Source of the DNA: Paraburkholderia dilworthii
GTDB taxonomy: Bacteria; Pseudomonadota; Gammaproteobacteria; Burkholderiales; Burkholderiaceae
Direction: 5' to 3'
NCBI RefSeq assembly: GCF_000472525.1
Contig: NZ_AWZT01000042.1
Coordinates: 183 to 61,301, forward strand
Length of the DNA stretch: 61,119 nt
In this document: positions 8,301 to 16,320 of the stretch, piece by piece
How the letters are laid out: every line of letters begins with the position of its first letter
How positions within the stretch are numbered: the stretch's first letter is position 1
The notes under the pieces: model-generated
Databases searched by the model: none
The model's input: only the letters and a program-made list of their open reading frames with translations
Told to the model about the DNA's origin: nothing
Program-made: the position numbers and the translations under genes

Positions 8301-10020
8301 AACTGTGGGTCGGACAAGAAGACGCTTTTCCAGTGCGCAATTGTTCGTCGAGCTGAAAAATCGGTCCGCGACCTTGAGAAGCGCCGTGATATCTCGATGC
8401 CGACGCTTTACCATGCCATCGGATACAGGTGTCGTGCCGATGAAAAAGCGCGCCGGTGCACGCCCAAAGGGGCCTTCGCGCTCCAAGCGTCTGGCTAGTG
8501 GTTCCAAGGCTAGCACCTGAGCCAATTTCGCACGGGCCATCCGCCAGAGACCGCGGTAGTTGCGTTAGTGGCAATCGGTATCCAGTACAAGGTAAGCGCG
8601 CCAGCTGGCTTTCTTCGCTAGTTTGGGACTAACTATGCTACTTTCGACAGTACTTTAGCGTTGTCGTCCTAGCTGAGTCACTATGGAAAGGCTGCAACGT
8701 CGGGCATCAGACGCGATTTGGGGCGGATGCAGGGAGATAGCGCTGCGTCGATTCGACCTGATGCCTTCTCCCCTCTGTCCGGTAACTTGTGAACTGCGTT
8801 CTACCGAACTGGGTCCGCAATATTCTCGGCATGGGGACCGCGAGTTGGCCACCAATTCGCGACTTGCACGCGGAAACGATGGTGACCGGCGTCGAAGTTG
8901 AAAGAATGCCAGAACCCCGAAGGCATCCAATCTCTGCTCTTCCGACGCGCCTGACACTAGCAGCTGTGCCGCTGCAATCAACCGATTGATTGCATCTTCA
9001 TACCTCGCTTGGTCCATGGCATTTCTCCGCGCTGGTCAGAATATAGGTTCGCCCACTGAGACCGTGTACACCAGTAAAGCCCACGGGGCAGCGAGGGTTG
9101 GCGCAAGCGTGTTACCTACCCGGCTCGGTGCTTGCTCACTCCACGGAATCGCGTTGCAGCGGTCCAGCTCGCACGACGGCTTCACCGTACGGCGGACTGG
9201 CGGTGGCCATTTCCAGCTCCTGATGGTTTGTGTTCCAACAGGCGAGCAACGGCTGTTCCTTAAACGGCCATCAGCCAGCCCGGCAACAGCGTCAGCGATG
9301 GCGGAGCCGCGCCAAGGAGCGCAAATTAGTAGCGAACCGCCGTCCGCGGAAGAACCGTCGATGCATCGCCATTTCAAGCCGGAAGATGCGACTGCCCTCG
9401 AGAACTCGTCTAGTTGGCCAACAGGAACGGACGAGCGGTTTCCGACGTATCACCAGAGGCGACAAAGGATGAGCGACAGGAAACGCCGGGGCCTTCGTTC
9501 TTCGCGGACGATGCCGCGCTGGCCCTTAAGAAAGAGAGGGGACGTCCCACCTCGGCGATTGCCCTAGATTCGGCGCTCAGCGACAAGCTCCGCCTCGCAC
9601 GGTTTCTTGTTATGAAAGGCTCGCCGGGGGCCGTCCTCGTTCTGGATGCTTATGAGATAGGTCGGGTCTGGCCGCCATGCGATTGGGAGACGCCGCTGCT
9701 GCGAATGCGCAACCGGTTGGCCGACGAGGCCCAAGGTTTTTCGTCGCCTTGACGGCGCCGGTCAAGACACGAGGCATCTGCGCGATGCTGGTACGGGCAA
9801 GGTCAGCGGTAGCGTTGTACCGCACCGGACGATTCTGCAATCGCGAGGCAATCGGGTATCTGGGAGCCGTCGGCGAGGCGTCGGACAGCCACTCACTGCT
9901 GGTGGCGGACTTGTTCCACGAGCGAATGGCCGTCGGCGTCGCTGAGAAGCGGGGCTCCGCGCGTTTTTTGTGCTGCAACGCGTTTCGCATCGGACCCGCA
10001 GTGACTGCGATTCGGGCAAC
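8301..10020. other. Gene-poor stretch with only doubtful short frames
   Basis: The clearest candidate here is listed separately at 9414-9752. A minus-strand frame starting at ATG 9017, with GGAG upstream, reads a plausible 40 residues (AINRLIAAAQLLVSGASEEQ) and then becomes Arg/Ser/Pro-rich with no protein character, so it may be a frameshifted small gene. The long overlapping frames on both strands between 8986 and 10020 look like GC-driven shadows. No insertion-sequence ends were seen. Confidence 0.35.
9414..9752 (+). CDS. Possible small hypothetical protein
   Basis: 112 residues from TTG 9414, directly after an in-frame stop. The second half has ordinary protein character (LRLARFLVMKGSPGAVLVLD, then AYEIGRVWPPCDWETPLLRM). 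There is no ATG start near the beginning and no clear ribosome site, so it may be a remnant of a longer gene. It lies upstream of the MFS gene on the same strand. Family not recognised. Confidence 0.3.
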   Translation: MANRNGRAVSDVSPEATKDERQETPGPSFFADDAALALKKERGRPTSAIALDSALSDKLRLARFLVMKGSPGAVLVLDAYEIGRVWPPCDWETPLLRMRNRLADEAQGFSSP

Positions 10021-11301
10021 ATGAGGGCAATGGATAAATTGAACACAACGTCCAGCCGAGGTCCAAGCACGAGCAAAGACAGCCCGCCGGCAGACAGCCA
10101 CGACGGATTGGTCACATGGGCCTTGGCGCTGGCGCAACTCGTCTCGTGGGGCTCCGTTTATTACTCGTTCTCCCTGCTTGTCGTGCCTATGGAGCAGACC
10201 ATGGGCTGGAGCCGCATGTCGACGAACGCCGCGTTGTCTATCGGCCTCCTGGTCTCCGGATTTGCTGCCTATCCAATCGGCCGCTGGATTGACCATGGAC
10301 TTGGTCGGAGGGTCATGACAGTCGGCTCGGTCGTTGCTGCAGCGATGTTATTGCTCTGGGCCGATGCGCAATCGTTAACGGTGCTCTTCGTCGCGTGGAT
10401 TGGGCTTGGCATATCGATGGCGGCGACATTCTACGACCCCGTCTTCGCCGTCGTTACGCATCGCTATCCCCGGTCGTTCAGGACCAAAATTACTCTCATT
10501 ACCCTGATTGCCGGGTTTGCCAGCACTGTGTTCATCCCATTAACGCAGTTTCTGGTTGGCTCGGTCGGGTGGAGGACGTCGCTCGTTGTGCTTGCGGCGC
10601 TTAACCTGATTGTCTGCCTGCCTATCCATGTGCTGGCAAACCGCTCCTCGCGCGCGGACCCGAGCTCACGTCCCACCAATGGCGCAGTCAAGCTGGCCAA
10701 CGACGCAGCCACCCGTCGCGCGCTCCACTCGCCGACCTTCTGGGCACTCGCGGTGTGTTTCACGGCTTACTACGCGACGTTCGCCGCACTCACATTTCAC
10801 CTGGTGCCGCTGATGGTGGAGCGCGGTGTGTCGAACGCCGTGCTGGTAACAACGATGGCGCTCATCGGTCCGGCTCAGGTCGCCGCACGGGCCGTCTGGT
10901 TCACCTTCGGCCGAACAGTTCGTGTTAGTACCGTGGGCATCACTATCGTGACGCTGTTTCCGCTATCGACCGTTATTCTGATAAATGCTGGTCATTCGGC
11001 GGCGCTACTCTGGCTATTTGCGGCCATCTACGGCGCAGCGAATGGCATGATGACTATCCTCCGCGGCACTATCGTCCAGGACCTGATGTGGACCGAGGGA
11101 TACGGCGCGGTTAGCGGTATGCTGTCGTTCCCGTCGAACGTCGCGAAGGGAATCGCGCCCATTGCGGCAGCCAGCATCTGGAGCTTCACGCACGGCTATG
11201 TGGCTGTTGAATGGACCGTGTTTTTCGTTGCGATACTGTCAGCAATCGCCTTCTTTGTGGCTATCCGGGTTAGCCGCCAGGCTGCGACTAGCGCAGTCTG
11301 A
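10021..11301 (+). CDS. MFS transporter, probably part of an arsenic-resistance pair
   Basis: About 426 residues with twelve predicted membrane helices, starting LVTWALALAQLVSWGSVYYS after a 35-residue hydrophilic lead. The loop between helices 2 and 3 carries the MFS motif-A-like GRWIDHGLGRRV. The next gene, 39 bases downstream, is an ArsN2-type acetyltransferase, and MFS genes of this general type are found in proteobacterial ars clusters, so export of an arsenic compound is the first guess. No arsR, arsC, acr3 or arsH is seen in the window. Two in-frame ATG codons (10021, 10030) are possible starts and neither has a strong ribosome site. Substrate is inferred from context only. Confidence 0.7.
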   Translation: MRAMDKLNTTSSRGPSTSKDSPPADSHDGLVTWALALAQLVSWGSVYYSFSLLVVPMEQTMGWSRMSTNAALSIGLLVSGFAAYPIGRWIDHGLGRRVMTVGSVVAAAMLLLWADAQSLTVLFVAWIGLGISMAATFYDPVFAVVTHRYPRSFRTKITLITLIAGFASTVFIPLTQFLVGSVGWRTSLVVLAALNLIVCLPIHVLANRSSRADPSSRPTNGAVKLANDAATRRALHSPTFWALAVCFTAYYATFAALTFHLVPLMVERGVSNAVLVTTMALIGPAQVAARAVWFTFGRTVRVSTVGITIVTLFPLSTVILINAGHSAALLWLFAAIYGAANGMMTILRGTIVQDLMWTEGYGAVSGMLSFPSNVAKGIAPIAAASIWSFTHGYVAVEWTVFFVAILSAIAFFVAIRVSRQAATSAV

Positions 11302-11340
11302 TAATTCCCTCCCTCCAGGTCCAACACCAATACACTTAGC

Positions 11341-11775
11341 ATGAAGATACGTACCGCTCGAAGTGATGACCTCGATGTCGTCAAAGCATTGCTGTCGGAA
11401 AACGAACTACCGGCCGCTGATGTCACTGCCGGCTTGCTCGCGGACTTCCTGGTCGCGGAAGACGCGGGCGGTAAGAATATTGGCAGCGTGGGAGTTGAGC
11501 GGTTTGGTCACAGCGCATTGCTGCGCTCACTGGCCGTCGCGCGGACCGCTCGCAACGAGCGACTCGGTACGATGCTCCTGACTCACGCGGAGTTGCTCGC
11601 GCGAGCATCCGACGTTTCCGATTTGTGGCTGCTCACTACGACTGCGGCCGGCTTCTTTCGGTGCTCAGGATATGCAGACGTTGACCGCAGTACAGCGCCC
11701 GCGGAAATGCAGGCCAGCACACAGTTTGCGCAGCTGTGTCCGGCAAGCGCTGTTTGCATGACAAAAAAGCTATAG
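11341..11775 (+). CDS. arsN2: ArsN2-type GNAT acetyltransferase
   Basis: 144 residues. It begins MKIRTARSDDLDVVKALLSE, a typical GNAT opening, and has the ArsN2-like central block GSVGVERFGHSALLRSLAVA followed by the acetyl-CoA loop RTARNERLGTMLL and LWLLTTTAAGFFRCSGY. ArsN-type enzymes acetylate amino groups of arsenic-containing compounds; ArsN1 does so for arsinothricin, while the substrate of ArsN2 is less settled. It follows an MFS gene by 39 bases and is likely co-transcribed. The pair sits without the rest of an ars operon. The family call rests on overall pattern and the 144-residue length. Confidence 0.75.
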   Translation: MKIRTARSDDLDVVKALLSENELPAADVTAGLLADFLVAEDAGGKNIGSVGVERFGHSALLRSLAVARTARNERLGTMLLTHAELLARASDVSDLWLLTTTAAGFFRCSGYADVDRSTAPAEMQASTQFAQLCPASAVCMTKKL

Positions 11776-12188
11776 CTGTCGCGGTGGAGCGCCTCGGGGC
11801 GATTCTGCAGTTAGTGTCCCTGACTTTCGGGTCGCGCTCGCACAATGCCGCGGTCCTAGACTACCGGCAGCAGTATATGACCAACTGCACGAACCAATAC
11901 CAGCGGACAGGAAGCGCAGGTTGCGAAATCTGTATGACTGCCATCATCCTTGCTTCTCGCGACGATTGCCATCCACGTCACAGGAGGCAGCGCGCCCATG
12001 AGGGACGAAGGCGTCAGGAAGGCAATGCACGCTGAATCTCACTGAAGACCCGCAGGGGCATCTCCCACACTCCCGGCTGCTTCCAAAGAAAAAAGAAGCC
12101 AGCTCTTTGAGTAGACGTTCCAGTGCCATCAAGAAAAGTGAAATTCGGTCGATATTTAGGTTGTTGTAGTTATCGACAGAGAGAAGAC
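11776..12188. other. Intergenic, nothing recognised
   Basis: Short frames on both strands only; none has a convincing start or protein character. No hairpin or insertion-sequence end was seen. Confidence 0.35.
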
Positions 12189-12398
12189 GTGGAGGACAAC
12201 GATTATCTAGCAGCCTTCGCATTCTGCGTGACCGTCGATGCCATTCGGAAAGCGCAAGGGAAGATGATGCCGGAGGACCTTCCGGTTGGCTCCATGGAGC
12301 GCATGCTGGCTGAGGTCGACGTCATACGAGACACGCTTCGCATGCTCGCCATAGCCCCGAACGCGGTAAACGGCTTACAGGACGGGGCAGAGGAGTAG
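12189..12398 (+). CDS. Small acidic hypothetical protein
   Basis: 69 residues from GTG 12189 to TAG 12396-12398. It reads as one amphipathic helical protein: DYLAAFAFCVTVDAIRKAQG, then MERMLAEVDVIRDTLRMLAI. The start is uncertain; the frame is open 22 codons further upstream, and the ribosome site before 12189 is weak. No known family. It borders a duplicated remnant of the NHEJ operon, so it may be part of a decayed region. Confidence 0.4.
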   Translation: MEDNDYLAAFAFCVTVDAIRKAQGKMMPEDLPVGSMERMLAEVDVIRDTLRMLAIAPNAVNGLQDGAEE

Positions 12399-12542
12399 TT
12401 GGCGCACTCGATGCATCAGGCTCTTCCGGAATCGTGACGCAGCCTGGCCCGACTAAGCTCGTCCAGGAAATGGAAGAGATGTTCAAGGCGCGTCTCTTCG
12501 AGCGAGGCAAGATGGGCACAGTCGACCGCGTAGTGTGCGTCG

Positions 12543-12596
12543 GACAAACAAGGGCTCGTCCGGCATCTCAGCGCTTATCGGCGGCTCGTCGGCTAA
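12543..12596 (+). pseudogene. Remnant of the 3' end of a MerR/TPR gene (duplicate of 60696-60749)
   Basis: Seventeen codons and a stop read DKQGLVRHLSAYRRLVG, identical to the C-terminus of the MerR/TPR protein encoded at 59907-60749. The bases differ at several third positions, so this is an old copy, not a recent duplication. The homology appears to begin near 12540; the sequence before it does not match. It continues downstream into the opposite-strand small gene at 12618-12836, which also has a counterpart beyond 60749. Confidence 0.75.
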
Positions 12597-12617
12597 ATCG
12601 GTTTTGCTCGCGCATCA

Positions 12618-12836
12618 CTATTCGTGGCTGTCAATCCAGCCGCGCGCCCGTGCCAGTCCAGCTTCTTCTGCGTCCTGTGCGGCGTCAAACAGACCAAGAG
12701 CTCCCGACGCTTCGACGAACTTTCTGTCGCGCGTGATGGTGCCGCTCGCTGCGAACCGCGTGGAGTGACGGATGTGTTCATGCGCTTCTATCGCATGCCC
12801 CCATAGCGCGTATCCACGAAACTCATCGGCTTGCAT
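12618..12836 (-). CDS. Small hypothetical protein, paralogue of a broken gene at 60757-60981
   Basis: 72 residues starting at ATG 12836, with AGAGGT seven bases upstream. Core motifs: RGYALWGHAIEAHEHIRHS, TRDRKFVEASGALGLFDAAQ, then an acidic helix with EEAGLARARGWID. The same core is encoded convergently to the MerR/TPR gene at the right end of the window, where the start codon is missing. Small proteins with this general layout (a short beta-rich core, then FDAA and an EEA helix) are common in Burkholderia, but I cannot name a function. It is the more intact of the two copies. Confidence 0.45.
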   Translation of the reverse strand: MQADEFRGYALWGHAIEAHEHIRHSTRFAASGTITRDRKFVEASGALGLFDAAQDAEEAGLARARGWIDSHE

Positions 12837-13030
12837 CGCGTGACCTCTACATGCGGTGTCGTCTTACCGCTACATGCGCGCCCACGGTAGCCCTCCGGTC
12901 TATGAACGTCGCCGTCGTCTCCGAATTCAAATTGCGAAGACGTGGGCTCTTGCCCTCCGAGGCTGTTTCCACATGCAGCTTGACGTGCCACGCCAGAGGG
13001 ATGACTAATCCACCGAATCGATAACAAAGA

Positions 13031-13060
13031 AGCCGACAGGAGTGTTTGCCCGTGTCGGCT
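13031..13060 (-). terminator. Rho-independent terminator of the MFS gene
   Basis: AGCCGACA at 13031-13038 pairs with TGTCGGCT at 13053-13060. Read on the minus strand, the stem is followed by TTCTTTGTTAT. It lies 25 bases beyond the stop of the minus-strand MFS gene at 13085, at the end of the Rieske/aldolase cluster. Confidence 0.7.
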
Positions 13061-13084
13061 CTTGACTTGAGAGAAACGGTGGTT

Positions 13085-14392
13085 CTATCGTCGACGATTG
13101 TTCACTAGCGTAGCCGGAACAAAGAGGACGAGTATTCCACCGATGACAAGGCTCACTGCAAGAGCGAGTACTCCAGCACCTGCTGAGCCGGATGCCTGCT
13201 TGATGACACCAATCAGAGAGGGGCTTACCACGCCGGAAATACTGCCGACTGAGTTTGCGAGCGCTAAACCTGCAGCGGCAGCGGCTCCGCCGAGGAATGA
13301 GGGTGGAATCACCCAGAACTGCGAGATGGTGGTCATCACGCCCATTGTGCCTACGGTCAACGCAATCATCGCCGCCAGTGTGGAGCCCGAGAACCACACG
13401 CTCATTGCAAGGCCGAATGCACCGATGAGTCCCGGGACAATCAAATGCCAGCGACGTTCACCGGTGCGGTCCGAGTTGTGACTCACGAACACCATGGCCA
13501 GCGCGCCCGCGGCATAAGGAACCGCAGTCAGCAAGCCTACGTGGAACGGGTCAGACACGCCGCTCGACTTAATCAGCGTAGGAAGCCAGAAGCTGACGCC
13601 GTACAAGCCCATCGTGTAGAAGAAGTAGATGGCGCTGACCAGAAGCACTTTCGGGCTGAGCAGACCGTCCTTCAGGGAGCGCAAAGCGCCGGGGGGCGCC
13701 TCCTCTTTCAGCTTCTGCTCAATCAAATCCTTCTGGTCCTCGTTTAGCCACGTTGCGTCGCGCACCGTGTCATCAAGGTAGAAAAATGCAACGACGCCGA
13801 GAAGCGCAGTCGGCACACCTTCGACCAGAAACAGCCACTGCCAGCCCGCAAAGCCGTGCGTACCGTTGAACGCCGTCATAATCCAGCCGGAGAGCGGGCC
13901 ACCAATCACGCCAGACATTGGGATACCGGTGAGAAAAAGTGCGGTAACTTTCGAGCGCCGCGATGCGGGGAACCAGTAAGTCAGGTAGAGCACAATCGCG
14001 GGGAAGAAACCCGCTTCTGCGACGCCCAGAAGAAACCGCATGACGTAGAACATCGTCGGCGTTCTGACAAACATCATTGCGGCAGAAATTAGCCCCCATG
14101 TGACCATGATTCGCGCAATCCAGCGCCGCGGACCAACGCGCAGGAGGAGCAGATTGCTCGGAACTTCGAAGAGCAGATAACCGACGAAGAATACGCTTGC
14201 ACCGAATCCGTAGACCGCCTCACTGAAACCAAGGTCGCTGAGCATCTGCAGCTTGGCAAAGGCAACGTTGATACGGTCGAGATAGGCAAATAGATAGCAG
14301 GCGAAGAGGAACGGTAGTAGGCGCCACGTCGCTTTCGTGAATGCGGACGTATCAGCGCTTTCCACGTAGGTGGCTGGGCTGTGGGAACTCAC
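13085..14392 (-). CDS. MFS transporter of the anion:cation symporter (ACS) type
   Basis: 435 residues, twelve helices. The N-terminal YLFAYLDRINVAFAKLQM and the following VGYLLFEVPSNLLLLRVGPR, with GVAEAGFFPAIVLYLTYWFP in helix 5, are the hallmarks of the ACS family, which includes tartrate, phthalate, glucarate and related organic-acid permeases. The start is GTG 14392, with AGGAG seven bases upstream; an ATG two bases earlier is out of frame. It is the last gene of the minus-strand cluster headed by the Rieske oxygenase, 124 bases after the class II aldolase gene, and ends in a terminator. A carboxylate substrate of that pathway is the likely cargo; this is inferred from context. Confidence 0.85.
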   Translation of the reverse strand: MSSHSPATYVESADTSAFTKATWRLLPFLFACYLFAYLDRINVAFAKLQMLSDLGFSEAVYGFGASVFFVGYLLFEVPSNLLLLRVGPRRWIARIMVTWGLISAAMMFVRTPTMFYVMRFLLGVAEAGFFPAIVLYLTYWFPASRRSKVTALFLTGIPMSGVIGGPLSGWIMTAFNGTHGFAGWQWLFLVEGVPTALLGVVAFFYLDDTVRDATWLNEDQKDLIEQKLKEEAPPGALRSLKDGLLSPKVLLVSAIYFFYTMGLYGVSFWLPTLIKSSGVSDPFHVGLLTAVPYAAGALAMVFVSHNSDRTGERRWHLIVPGLIGAFGLAMSVWFSGSTLAAMIALTVGTMGVMTTISQFWVIPPSFLGGAAAAAGLALANSVGSISGVVSPSLIGVIKQASGSAGAGVLALAVSLVIGGILVLFVPATLVNNRRR

Positions 14393-14516
14393 ATGTGTCT
14401 CCTAGGGGCCTTCCAGTAAGCGGCGGGCGACCCGTTTTTTGGGCTCTTCTCCGCCGACGTTTGATTCGCGCGCCTCAGACGTATGGCACGCCCGAATCGG
14501 GCACTGCACTCGATGC

Positions 14517-15371
14517 TCAGTCGAACATGTCCGGCTGGGTATTCACCAACTCGCTCCAGATGGTCTGGAAGTGCAACCAGCCGATGTAGTCGCTGCCCAC
14601 GTGCTCGCGGCTATAACGCGCACGCTCCGGCGTGACTTCCTTCGGCGTAATGCCTGTGGCTTCAATCATCAACTGCTGCTGGCAGCAGCGCTCCAGCGCG
14701 ATGAACCAGAACGCGGCCGAGTCGATGCTGTGACGGCTCGCGGTCAGAAGACCGTGATTCTGGTGAATGGCTGCCTTCACACCGGCAAAAGCGTTTGCAA
14801 CTTTATTGCCACCCTTGACCTCCACGGCTACCTTCCCGGCCTCGTCGCCGATGACGACGTGGTCCTCGTAGAATGCAGCCGCATCTTGCGAAATCGGAGC
14901 CAGCGGCCTGCCGAGCGACGCGAATGCGGTGCCGTACGTCGTGTGCGCATGGCACATCGCGACGATGTCTTGATGCTGCTCATGCACAGCTGCGTGCAGG
15001 ACGAAGCCTGCGCGGTTAATGGCGTATTCGCCTTCGACCACATTGCCTTCGTGGTCGGCACAGATGAGGTTGGACTTCTTCACTTGCGAGAAGTGAACGG
15101 CCATTGGGTTTGTCCAGTACAGGCTCGGGTTGTCCGGGTCACGAACCGTCAGGTGGCCGGCGAAGCCGTAGTCATAGCCTTGCAGAGCGAAAGCACGGCA
15201 TGCGCCAACCAGACGCTCCTTCAGATATTCGCGATGGTCATTGACGTTCGTGAATTCGGGCATGGTCGGGAAAATCAGCCCTTCCTGGTCCGGCTCGTAA
15301 ATCGAGACTTTGCCAGGCTTGAGAATCGACTCCTGCTTGGTTTCCGATTGCGATTCAGCAACTGTAGACAT
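14517..15371 (-). CDS. Class II aldolase/adducin-family protein
   Basis: 284 residues. Metal-site histidines of the class II aldolase fold are visible in CHAHTTYGTAFAS and, later, HQNHGLLTASRHSID. The family includes L-fuculose-phosphate aldolase, ribulose-phosphate epimerase and several decarboxylases of aromatic catabolism. The 30-residue N-terminal lead (ESQSETKQESILKPGKVS) is longer than in sugar aldolases. ATG 15371 follows AAAGGAG by six bases. It lies between GntR and MFS genes in the Rieske oxygenase cluster, so a retro-aldol or decarboxylation step on a ring-cleavage or hydroxy-acid intermediate is more likely than sugar metabolism. The precise substrate is unknown. Confidence 0.85.
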   Translation of the reverse strand: MSTVAESQSETKQESILKPGKVSIYEPDQEGLIFPTMPEFTNVNDHREYLKERLVGACRAFALQGYDYGFAGHLTVRDPDNPSLYWTNPMAVHFSQVKKSNLICADHEGNVVEGEYAINRAGFVLHAAVHEQHQDIVAMCHAHTTYGTAFASLGRPLAPISQDAAAFYEDHVVIGDEAGKVAVEVKGGNKVANAFAGVKAAIHQNHGLLTASRHSIDSAAFWFIALERCCQQQLMIEATGITPKEVTPERARYSREHVGSDYIGWLHFQTIWSELVNTQPDMFD

Positions 15372-15522
15372 CACATACTCCTTTTATCGAGTGGGGAACG
15401 CATAGACAAACGATGGCTTTTCAAGAGCGCAAGAATGAGAATCCTGCGTCTGTAGTAGTGCTTACTGGTACAAAACGGGTTTAGCCATTTAGAGCTTTAA
15501 TGAAATGTCAGTCACTTCAAAA

Positions 15523-16239
15523 TCAGGCGAGCGCCGCCGCCTCCGCTGATGTCTTGACGTCAGCCAGCAGCGTTTGAGCTTGCAGCAATCCTTCGAATTC
15601 GCCTATCAGTTGTTGGTGAGCTCGTTTGGCATGAAGCTCGGACAAGCTCATTGCGAGAGGTGCATCGCCCCGTTCAATCGCTCTTGCAATGTCGGCATGT
15701 TCTTCCGAGAAAGACTGCCGCTGCGCAGATACCTGCAGGATTGCCCCCATGACGCGCCGTAGGTGCACCCAGTGACCTCTCGCTGTTTCGCCAATCAGCC
15801 GATTGCCCGATGCGCCGTAGACAGCGAAATGAAAGTCCATATCCGCGTCTATCATCGCGCGAACCTTGCCTGACTTAGACGCGGCGCGTCCCCGGTCAAG
15901 AAGTTGTGGGTCAAGCAGCGCTCGTTTGCCGGCGGCAAGCTTCGCAGCAAGCGAATCCAGCGTGCCGCGGATTTCATAGACGTCGCTTAAATACTGTGCG
16001 TCTAGAGGCGCGACGAGGACACCTCTGCCGGGCGCATCCTGAACCAGCCCGTCCTTCTTGAGCAACCGAAGCGCTTGATTGACGGGGGAGCGCGAAACCG
16101 CAAGTTGCTCAGCTATGTCTTCCTGAGTCAATCGAACTCCAGGACTAAGTGCCCCCTCGCAGATGGCATCGACGAGGGAGTTGTAAACCTTTTCGACGTA
16201 ATCGGTGCGTGACTGAATCTTGAGCAACTTCGATGTCAT
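15523..16239 (-). CDS. GntR-family regulator, FCD type (first of a paralogous pair)
   Basis: 238 residues. Winged-helix domain at the N-terminus (ICEGALSPGVRLTQEDIAEQ, then LAVSRSPVNQALRLLKKDGL) and an FCD ligand domain with the usual metal-type residues (DMDFHFAVYGASGNRLI, ending in EEHADIARAIERGD). FCD regulators usually sense organic acids and repress catabolic operons. It closely resembles the protein encoded at 21294-21986: both begin KLL-K-I/L-QSR, both have EQLAVSRSPV and LLKKDGLV-DAPGRG. I chose ATG 16239; upstream in-frame codons belong to the intergenic hairpin region. It sits between the reductoisomerase and aldolase genes of the cluster. Confidence 0.9.
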   Translation of the reverse strand: MTSKLLKIQSRTDYVEKVYNSLVDAICEGALSPGVRLTQEDIAEQLAVSRSPVNQALRLLKKDGLVQDAPGRGVLVAPLDAQYLSDVYEIRGTLDSLAAKLAAGKRALLDPQLLDRGRAASKSGKVRAMIDADMDFHFAVYGASGNRLIGETARGHWVHLRRVMGAILQVSAQRQSFSEEHADIARAIERGDAPLAMSLSELHAKRAHQQLIGEFEGLLQAQTLLADVKTSAEAAALA

Positions 16240-16272
16240 CGTGTACCCCCGTTGCTTAGGTGTCAGCGGACC

Positions 16273-16304
16273 ACGCAAGGACATCGCGCGGGGCGTCCTT
16301 GCGT
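16273..16304 (-). terminator. Intercistronic hairpin after the reductoisomerase gene
   Basis: ACGCAAGGAC at 16273-16282 pairs perfectly with GTCCTTGCGT at 16295-16304 (10 bp). It lies between the stop at 16321 and the GntR start at 16239. There is no strong T run on the minus strand, so partial termination or mRNA stabilisation is as likely as full termination. Confidence 0.5.
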
Positions 16305-16320
16305 GCCAAAGCCCGAAAAC

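Noticed and set aside
8986..9567. Plus-strand frame of 193 residues
   Set aside because: Composition is Arg/Ser/Pro-rich, no start site, overlaps other equally long frames on both strands.
9610..10296. Minus-strand frame of 228 residues
   Set aside because: Overlaps the start of the MFS gene and has no recognisable motif; shadow.
14439..15455. Plus-strand frame of 338 residues
   Set aside because: Antisense shadow of the class II aldolase gene.
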